Below are positions 1 through 9,600 of a stretch of 25,856 nucleotides of DNA, in pieces. The position numbers were made by a program, and so were the translations under genes. The notes beneath the pieces were generated by a model. The model did not search any database, was not told the DNA's origin, and saw only the letters and a program-made list of their open reading frames with translations. The stretch is taken from positions 1 through 25,856 of the forward strand of contig JAFUPT010000083.1 in NCBI GenBank assembly GCA_017481065.1, in the 5' to 3' direction. Each line of letters begins with the position of its first letter. The stretch's first letter is position 1. The stretch comes from Clostridia bacterium (GTDB taxonomy: Bacteria > Bacillota_A > Clostridia > Christensenellales > Aristaeellaceae).

Positions 1-871
1 GAGCGGCCTTCTTGGCCTCGTTGAACAGATCGCGCACGCGGCTCGCGCCCACGCCCACGAACATCTCTCCGAAATCCGAACCGGAGATGGTGAAGAAGGG
101 CACGCCGGCCTCGCCTGCAACGGCGCGGGCCAGCAGGGTCTTACCGGTTCCGGGCGGGCCCACGAGCAGGATGCCCGTGGGAATCTTGGCGCCCACGCGG
201 GTGAACTTCTTGGGATTTTTCAGGAACTGCACGATCTCCGCCAGCTCCTCCTTCTCCTCATCCGCGCCGGCCACATCCTTGAAGGTGACCTTGTTCTGGG
301 AGGGATCGGTCTGCTTGGCCCGGGATTTGCCGAAGCCCATCATGCCGCCCTTGCCGCCGCCGGTCTGCTGGCGCATCAGGAAATACCAAAGCAGGGCGAA
401 GAAGCCCAGCATCAAAATGATGGGCAGCCACTCCGCCAGCCAGCTGGGCTCGGGAGGCAGCTCCGTGGCGAAGCTGAAGGCATACTGCGTGGGGCTCACG
501 CTGTGGTCGAGCACGCTCTCGTAGATCAGGTTTACATCCTCATAGAAGCGGCTTTCGCTGGGGATGACCACCGTGAAATCATAGCGGGAAGGGAATTCGC
601 TCTCGGCAATCTGGCTTCCTTCCTTCAGGCCGTAGAGCATGTTTTCCTGGATTACGATGCGCTCGATGGACATTTCGGCGTTTTCAGCAGGAATGCTTTC
701 ACCCTGCTGGGCGCGCAGATCCGTCTCCACCCACTCCAGGAACTGGGAGTAATTCAATTCAGCAGCAGTTACCGGAACGCCGGAATCCAGCATCCAAACC
801 ACGCCGATGATCACCGCCAGCAGCAGCAAATACATCAGCGGTCCCTGCAACATCCTTTTTTTCTTCTTCAA
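1..871 (-). CDS. ftsH: FtsH, ATP-dependent membrane zinc metalloprotease (5' part; rest lies outside the window)
   Basis: FtsH is a membrane-anchored AAA+ protease that degrades misfolded membrane proteins and regulators. 290 codons are visible. They show a basic N-terminus, membrane segment 1 (about residues 11-28), an extracytoplasmic FtsH-ext region, membrane segment 2 (about 146-166), a Gly/Met-rich linker, and the start of the AAA domain with VTFKDVAG and Walker A GPPGTGKT (238-245). Walker B, the SRH and the HEXXH zinc site lie beyond the window edge. I chose the TTG at 871 because AGAGAGG sits about 9 bases upstream and the next residues, KKKKR, make a typical inside-positive anchor; an in-frame ATG at 853 is the alternative. 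It follows hpt after 87 bases. A TACAAT box at 912-917 could be an internal promoter, but I see no good -35. The tilS-hpt-ftsH order is conserved in Firmicutes and supports the call. Confidence 0.96.
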   Translation of the reverse strand, partial: MKKKKRMLQGPLMYLLLLAVIIGVVWMLDSGVPVTAAELNYSQFLEWVETDLRAQQGESIPAENAEMSIERIVIQENMLYGLKEGSQIAESEFPSRYDFTVVIPSESRFYEDVNLIYESVLDHSVSPTQYAFSFATELPPEPSWLAEWLPIILMLGFFALLWYFLMRQQTGGGKGGMMGFGKSRAKQTDPSQNKVTFKDVAGADEEKEELAEIVQFLKNPKKFTRVGAKIPTGILLVGPPGTGKTLLARAVAGEAGVPFFTISGSDFGEMFVGVGASRVRDLFNEAKKAA

Positions 872-958
872 ACCGGAAATCCTCTCTTTCTGTTACCGAA
901 AGCTGAAATATATTGTAACCGCGCTATATAAACGCAGTATGAACACGGGGCAAATTCA

Positions 959-1507
959 TCAGAGTTTTTCGTATACCTGGGGCTTGAGCACGCCGATGTA
1001 GGGCAGGTTGCGATAGCGCTCGGCATAGTCCAGGCCGTAGCCAACCACGAATTCATCGCCGATTTCAAAGCCGGAATAATCCGCCTTGAGGCTGATGCCC
1101 GGCGCGCGGCGGGCAGGCTTATCCAGCAGGGTGGCCAGCTTGATGCTGGCGGCGCCGCGGGATGCGAGCATGCGGGAAAGGTAGCTCAGGGTGAAGCCGG
1201 AGTCCACGATATCCTCCACGATGATCACATGGCGGTTTTCAATGGAAGTGGAAAGGTCCTTGCGGATCTCCACCTCGCCGGAGGACTTGGTCTTGTTGCC
1301 ATAGCTGGATACGGCCATGAAATCCATCTGCAGCGGAATATCCATCTGGCGCAGCAGATCGGTGTAAAACATTACAGCACCCTTCAAGATGCAAACCATG
1401 GTGGGGTTCTTGCCGGCGTAATCCCGGGCAATTTCTGCGGCCATTTCGCGAACGCGATTCTGAATCATTTCCTCCGAGAGCAGTACCTTTGCGATATCGT
1501 TCGTCAT
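959..1507 (-). CDS. hpt: hypoxanthine (guanine) phosphoribosyltransferase
   Basis: This purine-salvage enzyme transfers phosphoribose from PRPP to hypoxanthine or guanine, giving IMP or GMP in the cytoplasm. The protein has 182 residues, the usual family length. The PRPP-binding loop VIIVEDIVDSGFT lies at about 94-106, the substrate region DKPARR near 129, and the C-terminal DEFVVGYGLDYAERYR segment is typical of the family. The reading frame is open further upstream, but the ATG at 1507 is preferred because GGAGGT lies just ahead of it and the N-terminus then matches the family. The gene follows tilS by 16 bases, so the two are almost certainly co-transcribed. This linkage is a long-conserved Firmicutes arrangement. 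Nothing unusual is seen. Confidence 0.96.
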   Translation of the reverse strand: MTNDIAKVLLSEEMIQNRVREMAAEIARDYAGKNPTMVCILKGAVMFYTDLLRQMDIPLQMDFMAVSSYGNKTKSSGEVEIRKDLSTSIENRHVIIVEDIVDSGFTLSYLSRMLASRGAASIKLATLLDKPARRAPGISLKADYSGFEIGDEFVVGYGLDYAERYRNLPYIGVLKPQVYEKL

Positions 1508-1523
1508 TATCGTACCTCCGAAT

Positions 1524-2846
1524 TTATTCGTCCCTGGTAAAGCAGCCTGTTGTAATGCGCACCATGCGCATGGTATTCTCCTGAATGCGGGCATCCTGGG
1601 CGATGCCCATGCCGCCGATCCAGAGCACGCGGTTTCCCACGCAGATCAGCGGAAGAAAATCCCGGATGGGCCGGTCAATCTTTTTGTCCGTCAGGTAATC
1701 TGAGAGCAGCCGGTCGCCCGGCGCGCCCAGGGGATGGAAGCGGTCGCCCTCCCGGCGGGTCCGCAGCGCCGCGCCCTCGAGCGCGCCTGCGTCCAGCACC
1801 TCAATTTCCCTGTGCTCCCGATCGATTTCAAAGGTTCCGGCCTCGGCAAAAACCCGGCAAATTCCGGGAAGTATGGTCTCTCCCGATGTGTTCAGCGGAA
1901 CCGCCGCGGGTTTTTCAATCCCCTTCGGGAGAAAATACAGCCGACGGCCCGTGCGCTCCACCGTGAGGCTGCCGGAAATTTCCAGCCGTCCCCGGGGCTT
2001 TTGCGCCATGGAAATGATTTCATCCAGCTTTGCGGCCGCCAGCGAATCCGGGCAGAGGCGGCGGATACAGCGGCGCAGCACGGCTTCCTCCGGCATGCCG
2101 GAAAGGTCCAGCCGCTGCCCGTAAGGGCCGCGCTCCAAATGATTTGCCAGGTAGAGCTCCGCCATCCGGGCGATGCTCTCGCCCTCGATTGCGGCGATGC
2201 GGCCGTGGCGCGCGATGGCCTCGATGCAATGAGGATAGCTTTTCTCGATTTCGGGCAGTACATTCAGCCGGATTGCGTTGCGGGGATTATCGGGAACGGC
2301 GTTTGTTCCGTCCTCCCGCCAGCTTATGCCCCGCGCTTCCAGATATTTCCGCAGCGCATCCCTGCGCACGCCCAGCAGCGGCCGGTACAGCCCGTCCCGC
2401 AGGCGCGGCATGCCGCAGATGCCCTCCGGCCCGGTTCCACGGAACAGGTGCATCAGGATCGTCTCCGCCTGGTCGTCCATGTGGTGGGCGAGGGCGATCC
2501 AATCCGCGCCGCATTTTTCCTGCGCTTCCCGGAGGAAGCGGCGGCGCTCCTCCCGGGCGGCTGTCTCGATGCCGATGCGCCTCCCGGCGGCGATGGCGGG
2601 AATATCCAGCCTGCCCTCGATCAGCTCCACGCCCAGCTCCCGGCAGATTTCCCGGCAGAAGGCCAGGTCGCCGTCGGCCTCCGCGCCGCGAATGCCGTGG
2701 TGCAGATGGGCGGCGGTCAACTGAATGGAAAGCTCGCTGCGCCGTTCGGCCAGCAGGTGCAGCAGCGCCACGGAATCCGCGCCGCCGGACAGGGCCGCAA
2801 GCAGGTGCCTGCCCCTGGCGTCCTCAAAGCAGAATTCCGCAGTCAT
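1524..2846 (-). CDS. tilS: tRNA(Ile)-lysidine synthase
   Basis: TilS attaches lysine to C34 of the CAU-anticodon tRNA-Ile, using ATP, so that it reads AUA; the enzyme is essential in most bacteria. With the start used here the protein has 440 residues. The N-terminal PP-loop ATPase shows the SGGADS signature at about 20-25, HHGIRGAEAD a little further on, and ALAHHMDDQAET, typical of TilS. A linker domain and the C-terminal TilS_C region (LSDYLTDKKIDRPIRD, VLWIGGMGI) follow. Two earlier in-frame ATGs exist at 2864 and 2861. I chose 2846 because GGAGGAG at 2853-2859 is correctly spaced for it, while the earlier ATGs lie at or before that box. It is the first gene of the tilS-hpt-ftsH transcript. 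Confidence 0.95.
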   Translation of the reverse strand: MTAEFCFEDARGRHLLAALSGGADSVALLHLLAERRSELSIQLTAAHLHHGIRGAEADGDLAFCREICRELGVELIEGRLDIPAIAAGRRIGIETAAREERRRFLREAQEKCGADWIALAHHMDDQAETILMHLFRGTGPEGICGMPRLRDGLYRPLLGVRRDALRKYLEARGISWREDGTNAVPDNPRNAIRLNVLPEIEKSYPHCIEAIARHGRIAAIEGESIARMAELYLANHLERGPYGQRLDLSGMPEEAVLRRCIRRLCPDSLAAAKLDEIISMAQKPRGRLEISGSLTVERTGRRLYFLPKGIEKPAAVPLNTSGETILPGICRVFAEAGTFEIDREHREIEVLDAGALEGAALRTRREGDRFHPLGAPGDRLLSDYLTDKKIDRPIRDFLPLICVGNRVLWIGGMGIAQDARIQENTMRMVRITTGCFTRDE

Positions 2847-2872
2847 GGCATACTCCTCCATCATATTCTTAC

Positions 2873-2901
2873 ATTATAACGCTTTCAAATAAACATCGCA
2901 A
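2873..2901 (-). promoter_or_regulatory. sigma-A-type promoter of tilS-hpt-ftsH
   Basis: On the minus strand TTGCGA (2896-2901) and TATAAT (2873-2878) are separated by exactly 17 bases. The -10 lies about 27 bases ahead of the tilS start codon. The -35 overlaps the end of an inverted repeat at 2900-2945. Confidence 0.8.
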
Positions 2902-2945
2902 CCGCTTTTCCACGAAAAATGGTTTATTTGGAAAATAAAGCGGTT
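2900..2945. repeat. 9-bp inverted repeat between tilS and spoIVB
   Basis: AACCGCTTT (2900-2908) and AAAGCGGTT (2937-2945) are perfect inverted copies 28 bases apart, in an AT-rich stretch overlapping the -35 of the tilS promoter. It could be an operator or chance. The rest of the divergent spacer (to 3128) holds no gene, and no convincing spoIVB promoter was found. Confidence 0.4.
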
Positions 2946-3128
2946 AAAATCCTGCTATTGCAGGGAAAAAATGTAAGTTTTCGCGATTTTGCCGCGCATT
3001 TTTCCTTCGCTGCGCCAGCCATTGGCAGCATAGCGGGCGATTGGCAGTTTGTCCGGCGCATGTCCCGGAGAAAATGAGCCTGTGTTCGCGGCAGCGGGCG
3101 CAAAACAGATGGGGAGATGAGGGCGAAA

Positions 3129-4187
3129 ATGATGAAGGAGATGAATTTTGAACCGCTAAGGCGGCGGCTCGGCGCGCTTGCGCTGGCGATTGCGGCGGCA
3201 TTCGCGCTGGGAAACCATGGAAGCAGCGGGGCTGCGCTGGAGCAGCCGGCGGTGGCGGTGGTGGAGCAGCGCATGCTCATACCCGGTGGCAAGGCGGTGG
3301 GCATCGCAATTGAAACTGAGGGCGTGATCCTGGTGGGCACCTCCGACCTCGGCACGGTGAAGAGCCCCGCCCGGCAGGCGGGCCTGAAGCCGGGGGATGT
3401 GATTACCAAGGTAAATGATACGGCGGTCAACAGTGCGGAGGATTTGGCGGCCATCCTGAAGGCGGGGGAGGGCGCGGCCGTGACCGCCATGCGGGACGGC
3501 GAGGAGAAAAAGTTTGAAATCATTCCCGCCGAGGACCCGCGGGATGGCCTGCCCAAGATCGGCGCGTGGGTGCGCTCCAGCACGGCGGGCGTGGGCACGC
3601 TCACCTATATCGATCCCCGAACCGGGGAATACGCCGCCCTCGGCCACGCCATTTCCGATGTGGATACGGGCGTGCTGCTCCCAGTGGCGGATGGCGGCCT
3701 CTATGAAAGCGAAATTGTGCGGGTGAATAAGGGGGAAAAGGGCCGCCCCGGCGAGCTGGTGGGCGATTTCCTGAGTGATGAGCAGCAGCTGGGCAGCGTG
3801 AGCGAAAACAGCGATACCGGCGTCTACGGCGTCTACACTGCGGCGGATACCAGCGATCTGCTCTATCCCGGCGGCCTGCCGGTGGGAAGCCGGGAGCAGA
3901 TGCACACGGGCCCTGCCCAGATCATTGCCGAGGTGGATAACCAGGTGCGCGCCTACGATGTGGAGATCGAGCACATCGAGCCCGACGGCGCCCGGGAGCT
4001 GCGATCCATTGTGGTGCACGTTACCGATCCTGATCTGATCGGGCGTACCGGCGGCATCGTGCAGGGCATGAGCGGCAGCCCGATCATCCAGGACGGCATG
4101 ATCGTCGGAGCCGTAACCCACGTTTTCGTGAACGATCCCACCCGCGGCTACGGCATCGGCATCGAAGCCATGCTGGAAGCGGCATAA
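3129..4187 (+). CDS. spoIVB: SpoIVB, sporulation signalling serine protease (family S55)
   Basis: In Bacillus, SpoIVB is secreted from the forespore and cleaves SpoIVFA, triggering SpoIVFB to process pro-sigma-K. Here a hydrophobic anchor or signal (about residues 10-28) is followed by a PDZ domain (about 50-134, with LKPGDVITKVND) and the S55 peptidase domain. That domain holds ALGHAISDVDTG with the expected catalytic His (173), a VTDP aspartate (300), and GMSGSPIIQDG with the serine (315) at the family's 15-residue spacing from the Asp. The tail GAVTHVFVNDPTRGYGIGIE is also characteristic. The protein is shorter than the B. subtilis one (352 versus about 425 residues), mainly N-terminally. 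I chose the ATG at 3129: the one at 3117 directly abuts GGGGAG, leaving no spacer, whereas GAGGG at 3119-3123 fits 3129. The gene stands alone and is followed by terminators. It is strong evidence for an endospore-forming lineage. Confidence 0.95.
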   Translation: MMKEMNFEPLRRRLGALALAIAAAFALGNHGSSGAALEQPAVAVVEQRMLIPGGKAVGIAIETEGVILVGTSDLGTVKSPARQAGLKPGDVITKVNDTAVNSAEDLAAILKAGEGAAVTAMRDGEEKKFEIIPAEDPRDGLPKIGAWVRSSTAGVGTLTYIDPRTGEYAALGHAISDVDTGVLLPVADGGLYESEIVRVNKGEKGRPGELVGDFLSDEQQLGSVSENSDTGVYGVYTAADTSDLLYPGGLPVGSREQMHTGPAQIIAEVDNQVRAYDVEIEHIEPDGARELRSIVVHVTDPDLIGRTGGIVQGMSGSPIIQDGMIVGAVTHVFVNDPTRGYGIGIEAMLEAA

Positions 4188-4194
4188 TACAGCG

Positions 4195-4229
4195 GCAGGG
4201 GCAGATTGCCCCTGCTGTTTGCACGTTTT
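4195..4229 (+). terminator. hairpin terminator after spoIVB
   Basis: A perfect 9-bp stem (GCAGGGGCA, 4195-4203; TGCCCCTGC, 4207-4215) with a GAT loop begins 8 bases after the spoIVB stop codon. The T-rich tail is interrupted, so it may be leaky; a second hairpin follows. Confidence 0.65.
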
Positions 4230-4304
4230 AGATTGTTTCAAAGCAAACAGCGACGGCGGAGTAGAAGGGCTTTGCGGCGTTTCCCCCTTTCAACCAAAAG
4301 TAGT

Positions 4305-4348
4305 GCAATCATCCGGCGGATGCAACTGCCGGATGATTGCTTTTCTTT
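4305..4348 (+). terminator. second Rho-independent terminator between spoIVB and the glycosyltransferase gene
   Basis: A perfect 13-bp stem (GCAATCATCCGGC at 4305-4317 with its complement at 4328-4340) has a 10-base loop and is followed by TTTTCTTT. Together with 4195-4229 it isolates spoIVB from the downstream unit. Confidence 0.85.
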
Positions 4349-4388
4349 CCGGGAAATGCTACATTTTGAACTGCCGCCCCATGGGGTG

Positions 4389-4417
4389 TTGAAGCATTTG
4401 CCATAAAGTGGTATAAT
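4389..4417 (+). promoter_or_regulatory. sigma-A-type promoter of the glycosyltransferase gene
   Basis: TTGAAG (4389-4394), a 17-base spacer and TATAAT (4412-4417) lie 27 bases ahead of the ATG at 4445. Confidence 0.8.
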
Positions 4418-4444
4418 GTAGCCATATTAGGAACGGAGAAATTT

Positions 4445-5695
4445 ATGCAGACCATCGAAACCATCAGCTGGGTTGTGCGCATCCTGGCGCTGCTTGCCGG
4501 CGCGTGCTACCTCTACCAGCTGGTATACCTGTTTATCCCCTTTTTCAAAAAACATAAGCCCCACAAGCCTGCGCAGCGCAAGCGCTATGCAGTCCTGATC
4601 GCCGCGCGGAACGAGGAGCGGGTGCTGCCCTCCCTGCTGGACAGCATCGCCGCCCAGGATTATCCCGCCGAACTGGTGCGCGTATACGTCTGCGCGGACA
4701 ACTGCACGGACCGCACCGCCGCCGTTGCACGCCAGCGCGGCGCGACCGTTTTCGAGCGAAATGATACCCGAAACATCGGCAAGGGCTATGCCCTGCATTT
4801 TCTGCTGGAAAACATCGATCCCGCCAGCTATGATGTCTGCCTCGTAATCGATGCGGATAATGTGCTGGAGCCGGATTACATCCGCCAGATCAACCGCAGC
4901 TTCTCCGATGGCTACGAGGCCGCCTGCGGATACCGGAATTCCATGAATTTCCTGGATAATTGGATCAGTTCCGACTATGCCCTCTGGTATTTGCACGACT
5001 GCGTGCACCTGAACCAGTCCCGCATGCTGCTGGGCGTCAGCTGCTGTCCCAACGGCACGGGCTTCGGCTTCACCCGGGAATTGATCGAGAGATGCGGCGG
5101 TTGGAACTTCTTCACCCTCACCGAGGACATCGAATTCGATAACTGGTGCGCGGTGAACGGCGTGAAAATCGGCTATTGCCCGGACGCCATGCTCTACGAT
5201 GAGCAGCCCACCACCTTCGCCGTCTCCTGGCGGCAGCGCACCCGCTGGATGCAGGGCAGCATACAGCTCTCCGTAAAGTATGGCGGCAAGCTGCTGCGCG
5301 GCATGTTCCGCAATAAAGGCAGCCGCTACGAATGCTTCGAGGCCATGTCCGTGAGCATCTTTGGCTACGGCATCACCGTATTTTTGATGCTCGCCGTCAC
5401 GGCCCTTACCCTGCTCACCATTCCGGCGAATATGCGCATCGTCCTGCTGCTGGCCAGCCTGCTGCTGATTTATCTGGGCCTGTTCATCGTCGGCGCGATC
5501 ACCATGGCCACCGAATGGAAGAAAATCCATGGCCCTGCATCCCGGAAGATCGCCTGCATGTTCACCTTCCCGCTCTTCATGGTCACTTACGTTCCCGTGG
5601 CCATCTGCGCGCCCTTCCAGAAATTCCAGTGGAAGCCCATCGAGCACACCGGCGATACGAGCGCCATCCCCCGCAAAGAGGAAAATATCGGCTGA
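4445..5695 (+). CDS. membrane glycosyltransferase, family GT2 (processive-type)
   Basis: The protein has 416 residues: an N-terminal membrane segment (about 10-33), a cytoplasmic GT-A domain (about 47-280), and three C-terminal hydrophobic segments (about 303-326, 330-354, 370-392). The domain has the GT2 signatures VLIAARNEE (50-58), the metal/UDP-sugar DAD (136-138), the acceptor-side TED (226-228) and QRTRW (264-268), a QxxRW motif seen in processive synthases such as hyaluronan, cellulose and poly-GlcNAc synthases. It therefore probably extends a polysaccharide or glycolipid at the membrane; sugar and acceptor cannot be told from sequence. No export or decoration genes are adjacent, which leaves a glycolipid role equally possible. 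GGAG at 4435-4438 is 6 bases ahead of the ATG. The D-lyxose isomerase gene follows after 31 bases and may share the transcript. Confidence 0.88.
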   Translation: MQTIETISWVVRILALLAGACYLYQLVYLFIPFFKKHKPHKPAQRKRYAVLIAARNEERVLPSLLDSIAAQDYPAELVRVYVCADNCTDRTAAVARQRGATVFERNDTRNIGKGYALHFLLENIDPASYDVCLVIDADNVLEPDYIRQINRSFSDGYEAACGYRNSMNFLDNWISSDYALWYLHDCVHLNQSRMLLGVSCCPNGTGFGFTRELIERCGGWNFFTLTEDIEFDNWCAVNGVKIGYCPDAMLYDEQPTTFAVSWRQRTRWMQGSIQLSVKYGGKLLRGMFRNKGSRYECFEAMSVSIFGYGITVFLMLAVTALTLLTIPANMRIVLLLASLLLIYLGLFIVGAITMATEWKKIHGPASRKIACMFTFPLFMVTYVPVAICAPFQKFQWKPIEHTGDTSAIPRKEENIG

Positions 5696-5726
5696 GCCGA
5701 ATTCATAAAAGAGAGGAAAAGCAAAA

Positions 5727-6413
5727 ATGAAGAGATCTGAAATCAATTCCGCCATCGCATGGGCGAAGGAACTGCTGGAAAAGAACAATGTGCACCTGCC
5801 GGAGTATGCCTACTGGAGCATGGACCAGTGGCAGGCCAACAAGGATAAGATCGATACCATCCGCAAGGTGATGCTCGGCTGGGATGTGACCGATTTCGGC
5901 GTGGACAAGTTCGATGAAATCGGCGGCGTGCTCTACACCGTGCGCAACGGCGATCTGAAAAATCCCGAAGTCGGCGTGCCCTACTGCGAGAAGTACATCG
6001 TGATGAAGGAAGGCCAGCGCCTGCCCAAGCATTACCATGTGTTCAAGACCGAGGATATCATCAACCGCGCCAACGGCGTGCTCTCCGTCTACCTCTGGAA
6101 TGCCGATAAGGATGGCAACCAGCTGGATACCGACGTCACCGTGAAGATGGATGGCATCGAAAAGACCTTCAAGCCCGGCGAGGAAATCCTGGTCTATCCC
6201 GGCAACAGCATCTCCCTCGAGCCCTACATGGCCCATGTCTTCGGCCCCCTCAAGCCCGGCGCGGGCGATCTGATCGTGGGCGAGGTCTCCAAGGTCAATG
6301 ATGATAATACCGATAACTACTTCCTCGAGGATACCCGCCGCTTCTCCACCATCGAGGAGGATGAAGCCATCCTGCATCCCCTCTGCAACGAGTACAGCGT
6401 GCTGGATGCGTAA
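5727..6413 (+). CDS. D-lyxose isomerase (cupin-type sugar isomerase)
   Basis: D-lyxose ketol-isomerase interconverts D-lyxose and D-xylulose, with D-mannose/D-fructose as a frequent side activity, using a divalent metal held in a cupin barrel. The 228-residue length matches the long E. coli-type enzymes (about 227 residues). The signature region EKYIVMKEGQRLPKHYHVFK supplies His102 and His104, and Glu109 follows in KTEDIINR; a fourth likely metal ligand, His170, lies in EPYMAHVFG. The family call is firm, but the physiological sugar is inferred. A purine-rich stretch (AGAGAGGAAAAG) precedes the ATG. It lies 31 bases after the glycosyltransferase gene, possibly in one operon. Another pentose enzyme, AraD, lies across the large surface-protein gene. 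The gene is followed by several hairpins and a terminator. Confidence 0.88.
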   Translation: MKRSEINSAIAWAKELLEKNNVHLPEYAYWSMDQWQANKDKIDTIRKVMLGWDVTDFGVDKFDEIGGVLYTVRNGDLKNPEVGVPYCEKYIVMKEGQRLPKHYHVFKTEDIINRANGVLSVYLWNADKDGNQLDTDVTVKMDGIEKTFKPGEEILVYPGNSISLEPYMAHVFGPLKPGAGDLIVGEVSKVNDDNTDNYFLEDTRRFSTIEEDEAILHPLCNEYSVLDA

Positions 6414-6432
6414 TGGGGTGACGCTGGGTTGC

Positions 6433-6540
6433 GGTGGGGCGCTGCACCAGACCCCTTTTCTAGGGGACTCTGTCCCCTAGAACCCCTGGCAGGGGAAATG
6501 ATTTCCCCTGCACCCCTCTGAAAGCAACGCTGCGCGTTGC
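6433..6540 (+). repeat. two-hairpin 3'-end module, copy 1, with two extra hairpins
   Basis: Core: TTCTAGGGGAC (6458-6468) pairs with 6472-6482 (11 bp, TCT loop), then AACCCC, then GCAGGGGAAA (6489-6498) pairs with 6502-6511 (10 bp, TGA loop). A weaker GGTG/CACC hairpin lies before it (6433-6448) and a 7-bp hairpin, GCAACGC/GCGTTGC, after it (6524-6540). The second core hairpin and its flank are identical to copy 3 at 13658-13680. It sits between the lyxose isomerase stop codon and the shared terminator. The spacer 6414-6658 contains no gene. Confidence 0.75.
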
Positions 6541-6551
6541 TGAAAAAATCA

Positions 6552-6587
6552 AAATCCCTGTCCCGGAATGGGACAGGGATTTTTTTT
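6552..6587. terminator. bidirectional Rho-independent terminator between the convergent lyxose isomerase and surface-protein genes
   Basis: ATCCCTGTCCC (6554-6564) and GGGACAGGGAT (6570-6580) form a perfect 11-bp stem with a 5-base loop, followed by seven T. A-rich sequence on the other side makes it usable from the minus strand too. Confidence 0.92.
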
Positions 6588-6596
6588 CTGCGGTTT

Positions 6597-6650
6597 CCAA
6601 AGGGCGGCTCGCCCTTTGGTCAGGGGTCTGGGGGCTGAAAGCCCCCGGAG
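6597..6650 (-). repeat. two-hairpin 3'-end module, copy 2
   Basis: Read on the minus strand, a GGGGGC/GCCCCC hairpin (6630-6646, 5-base loop) comes 12 bases after the stop of the large surface protein. A perfect 10-bp hairpin follows, CCAAAGGGCG at 6597-6606 pairing with 6610-6619 (3-base loop). The layout matches copies 3 and 4, and the second hairpin resembles the CCAAGGGGAC hairpin of copy 4. The shared terminator at 6552-6587 follows in the direction of transcription. Confidence 0.7.
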
Positions 6651-6658
6651 TTCCCCGG

Positions 6659-9600
6659 TCAGCTCAGGCTGGCGAGACGCTTGATCTCGTAGCCCTTGCT
6701 CTGGTAATAGGTGGTTTTGCGGATGGAGGCGGAAACGGTGTTGGTGGCCGCTTCGCCGCCGCCCTGTTCGATGATTACCATCTGCGTGTGCGCCGTATTG
6801 GCCCAGTACAGGAAGATAACGACGTGGCTGTTGTACTTGTTCAGCAGGTCGCCGGGGCGGAGATCATCCCAATCGCTCAGGGTCCTGTAAACGGAGGTGG
6901 TGCCGATATCGCGGGTGGAATCATAGGAATGGGAATTGCCGGTGCCCCAAACGCACATGGAAGCGAAGGAGGAGCAATCGTTGCCCGGGTAAGCGCGGGC
7001 GGCAAACTTATCGTTGTTGAGCAGGTAATAGCCCTTGCCGGTATCCTTGAAGTAGCCGGCGGATACTGCGGAGCTCACGTTGTGCCGCCTGTTGGTCTGG
7101 GTGTAGGGCAGGCCGTAGTAAACGATGTCGGGCTTGAAGTCCTTCGCGCCGTTTTCGGAATTGGCCTCCTTCCAGTAGGGCTCCTCCTCCAGGGTCATCC
7201 ACGGGAAGAGATACATATCAAACGCGCGGCTGATGATGGTCTTTCTCGTGTTGTATTCCGATTTGGAGATTTCGCCGCGGGTGTAGATGGATTCCAGCTC
7301 CCGGTAGGCGGAGGAGCGCACCTGCTTGATCTGGCTCAGGGTGGTGGAGATCTTGCTGGTGTTGGTGCGCCGGTTGGGCATGGTGAGGCAGCGCTCCGGG
7401 CTGAGCACTACAACCTTGTAGCTGAGCATCAGCGCGGGATTGCGCTCGGAAACGGCTTCGATGGTGGCGGTGCCGTGGCTTTCGGCGATGATCTTGCCGG
7501 TCTCCGGGTCTACGGAAGCGATGTCCGGGTCGGAGGAGGTCCATTTCAGCGCCGCGACGGCAGTTTCGGGATATACGCCGATGATGGGGGTATAGCCATC
7601 GCCCACTTCGAGGTAGGCCGGCGGGGTATCCACGAAGGAGAGTTCTTCGGGGAAGAAGGGATCGACGATGCTGATGGTCGCCACCGCGCTCAGGCCGTTG
7701 TGGGTGCTGACCTTCACACGGGTGCTGCCGCGCATGATGGGGGTGATCAGGCCGTTTTCATCGATGGTGAAGAAGCCGGCGCGCTCGATGGTGTAGGTCA
7801 GCTGGGCCACGGCTCCCTTGGGGGAGAGCACGGGCTCGAGCTGGAAGGTATCCTCGATCATCACCTCGTATTCCTCAGCATCAAAGCTGATGGAGCTGGG
7901 CGCGGGCTTCACCTGGAGCTTGAATTCCTGGTATACGCCCTCCACATGGGTGTTGGCGCGGATGGTTGCGCTGCCCTCGGAGATGGCGGTGATATGGCCG
8001 GTGGAATCAATCTCCACGCAGTCGCCCTTGATGATTTCCCATTTTACGGTGGAATGGCTGCCCTCGGGCAGGAAGATGGCTTCCAGCTGCGCCTCCTGGC
8101 CCACGCCCATCTTTTCGGGGGCGTTTACCCGGATGACCTCCGGGGCTTCCACTACGGTGAGCCTGCCGGAGCCGCGCACGCCGTTGTAGGCTTCCACAAG
8201 GATTTCCGTCTCGCCGGTGGCATGGGCGGTGATCACGCCGCTTTCATCCACGGTGGCGATTTCGGGGTTCAGCGCGTCAAATACCACGCTGCCTGCGGAG
8301 CCGCTGGAGAGCTGGGCTTCCAGCTGCGCGCTTTCGCCCACGCCGAGGATGATCTCCTCGGGATTGAGCTTCACGGCCGTCGGCGCGCTCTTTACCTTCA
8401 CGGTGAAGATCAGCTCCAGGTCGTTGCTGGTCTGGATGCGGATTTCCGTGGTGCCGGTGCGCACGCCGGTGACGCAGCCATCGGAATCCACCTTGGCAAA
8501 GCGGGTGTTGGCGCTGGCATAGCTGAAATGGGTGGCGCTGCCGGGATCAATCTCGGGAATGAGCTGCACCGTGTCGCCCAGGCCGATCTCCAGCTTGTCA
8601 TAGGGCAGGCGGAGGTAAGTGGGCTGGGGCCGCACTTCCACGATGACTGCGCCGGCCACGCCGTTGTAGGCCGCCGCGAGGATGCGGGTGGAGCCCAGGG
8701 TGTGGGCGGTTACCTCGCCGCTCTCGGGGTCCACGGATGCGATCTCCGGATTTTCGGAAATGAAGCGCACCGCGCCTGCGCTGCCCTCGCTGAGGCTGTA
8801 TTCCAGGGTGGCGGTTTCATCCGCGCCCAGGAGCAGCACTTCGGGGTTCACGCGCACGCTCTTCGGCGCTTCCATCACGGTGATGGTGCCGCTCTTCTTC
8901 ACGCCGTTGTAGGCGATGGCGGTCACCTTCACTTCGCCCACGGCATGGGCGGTGGCGAGGCCGTTTTCATCGATGGAGAGGATGGATTCATCCTCGGATA
9001 CGATGCTGTAAGCGCCTGCGGAACCGGCGGGAATGGATGCGCTGAGCTGCGCCGTCTCCCCGAGACCCAGGGTGCTGCGCTCTGTGGAGAGGGAAATGCT
9101 CTTCGGCGCGGCCTTCACGCTGATCTTCAACGTGCCCTTCACGCCGTTGTAGGTCTTTACGGTGATGGTGGCGGTGCCGGTGCGCTTGCCGGTGATTACG
9201 CCGTCATCATCCACGGATACATATTTGGAATTGCTGGTGGAGTATTCCAGGGTGCCGAGCGCGCCGTCCGGCAGGGTCTCGGCAACGAGCTGCACCTTTT
9301 CGCCCACGCCGATGGCGGCGCTGGGGGCGCTGAGGATTACCTCGGTGGGTGCGGCCACAACCTCCACGATGCACTGGCTGCGGATGCCGTTGTAGGTTTC
9401 GGCGGTAATTACCGCAATGCCCGCCTTCAGGGCGCGGATTTCGCCGTCCCCGCTGATGGAAGCGATGCTTTCATCCGAGGAGGAGAAGGCCACTGCGCCG
9501 CCCGCGCCCGCATCCAGGCTGTATTCCAGGGTCCACTTGTCCTGCGCGCCGATGGCGACGGAATCCTTGGACAGGGTGAGGGCCTTGGGAGCCTCCAGAA

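Noticed and set aside
12..931. Plus-strand open frames at the left edge
   Set aside because: They lie antisense to ftsH, which shows Walker A and both membrane segments in the minus frame.
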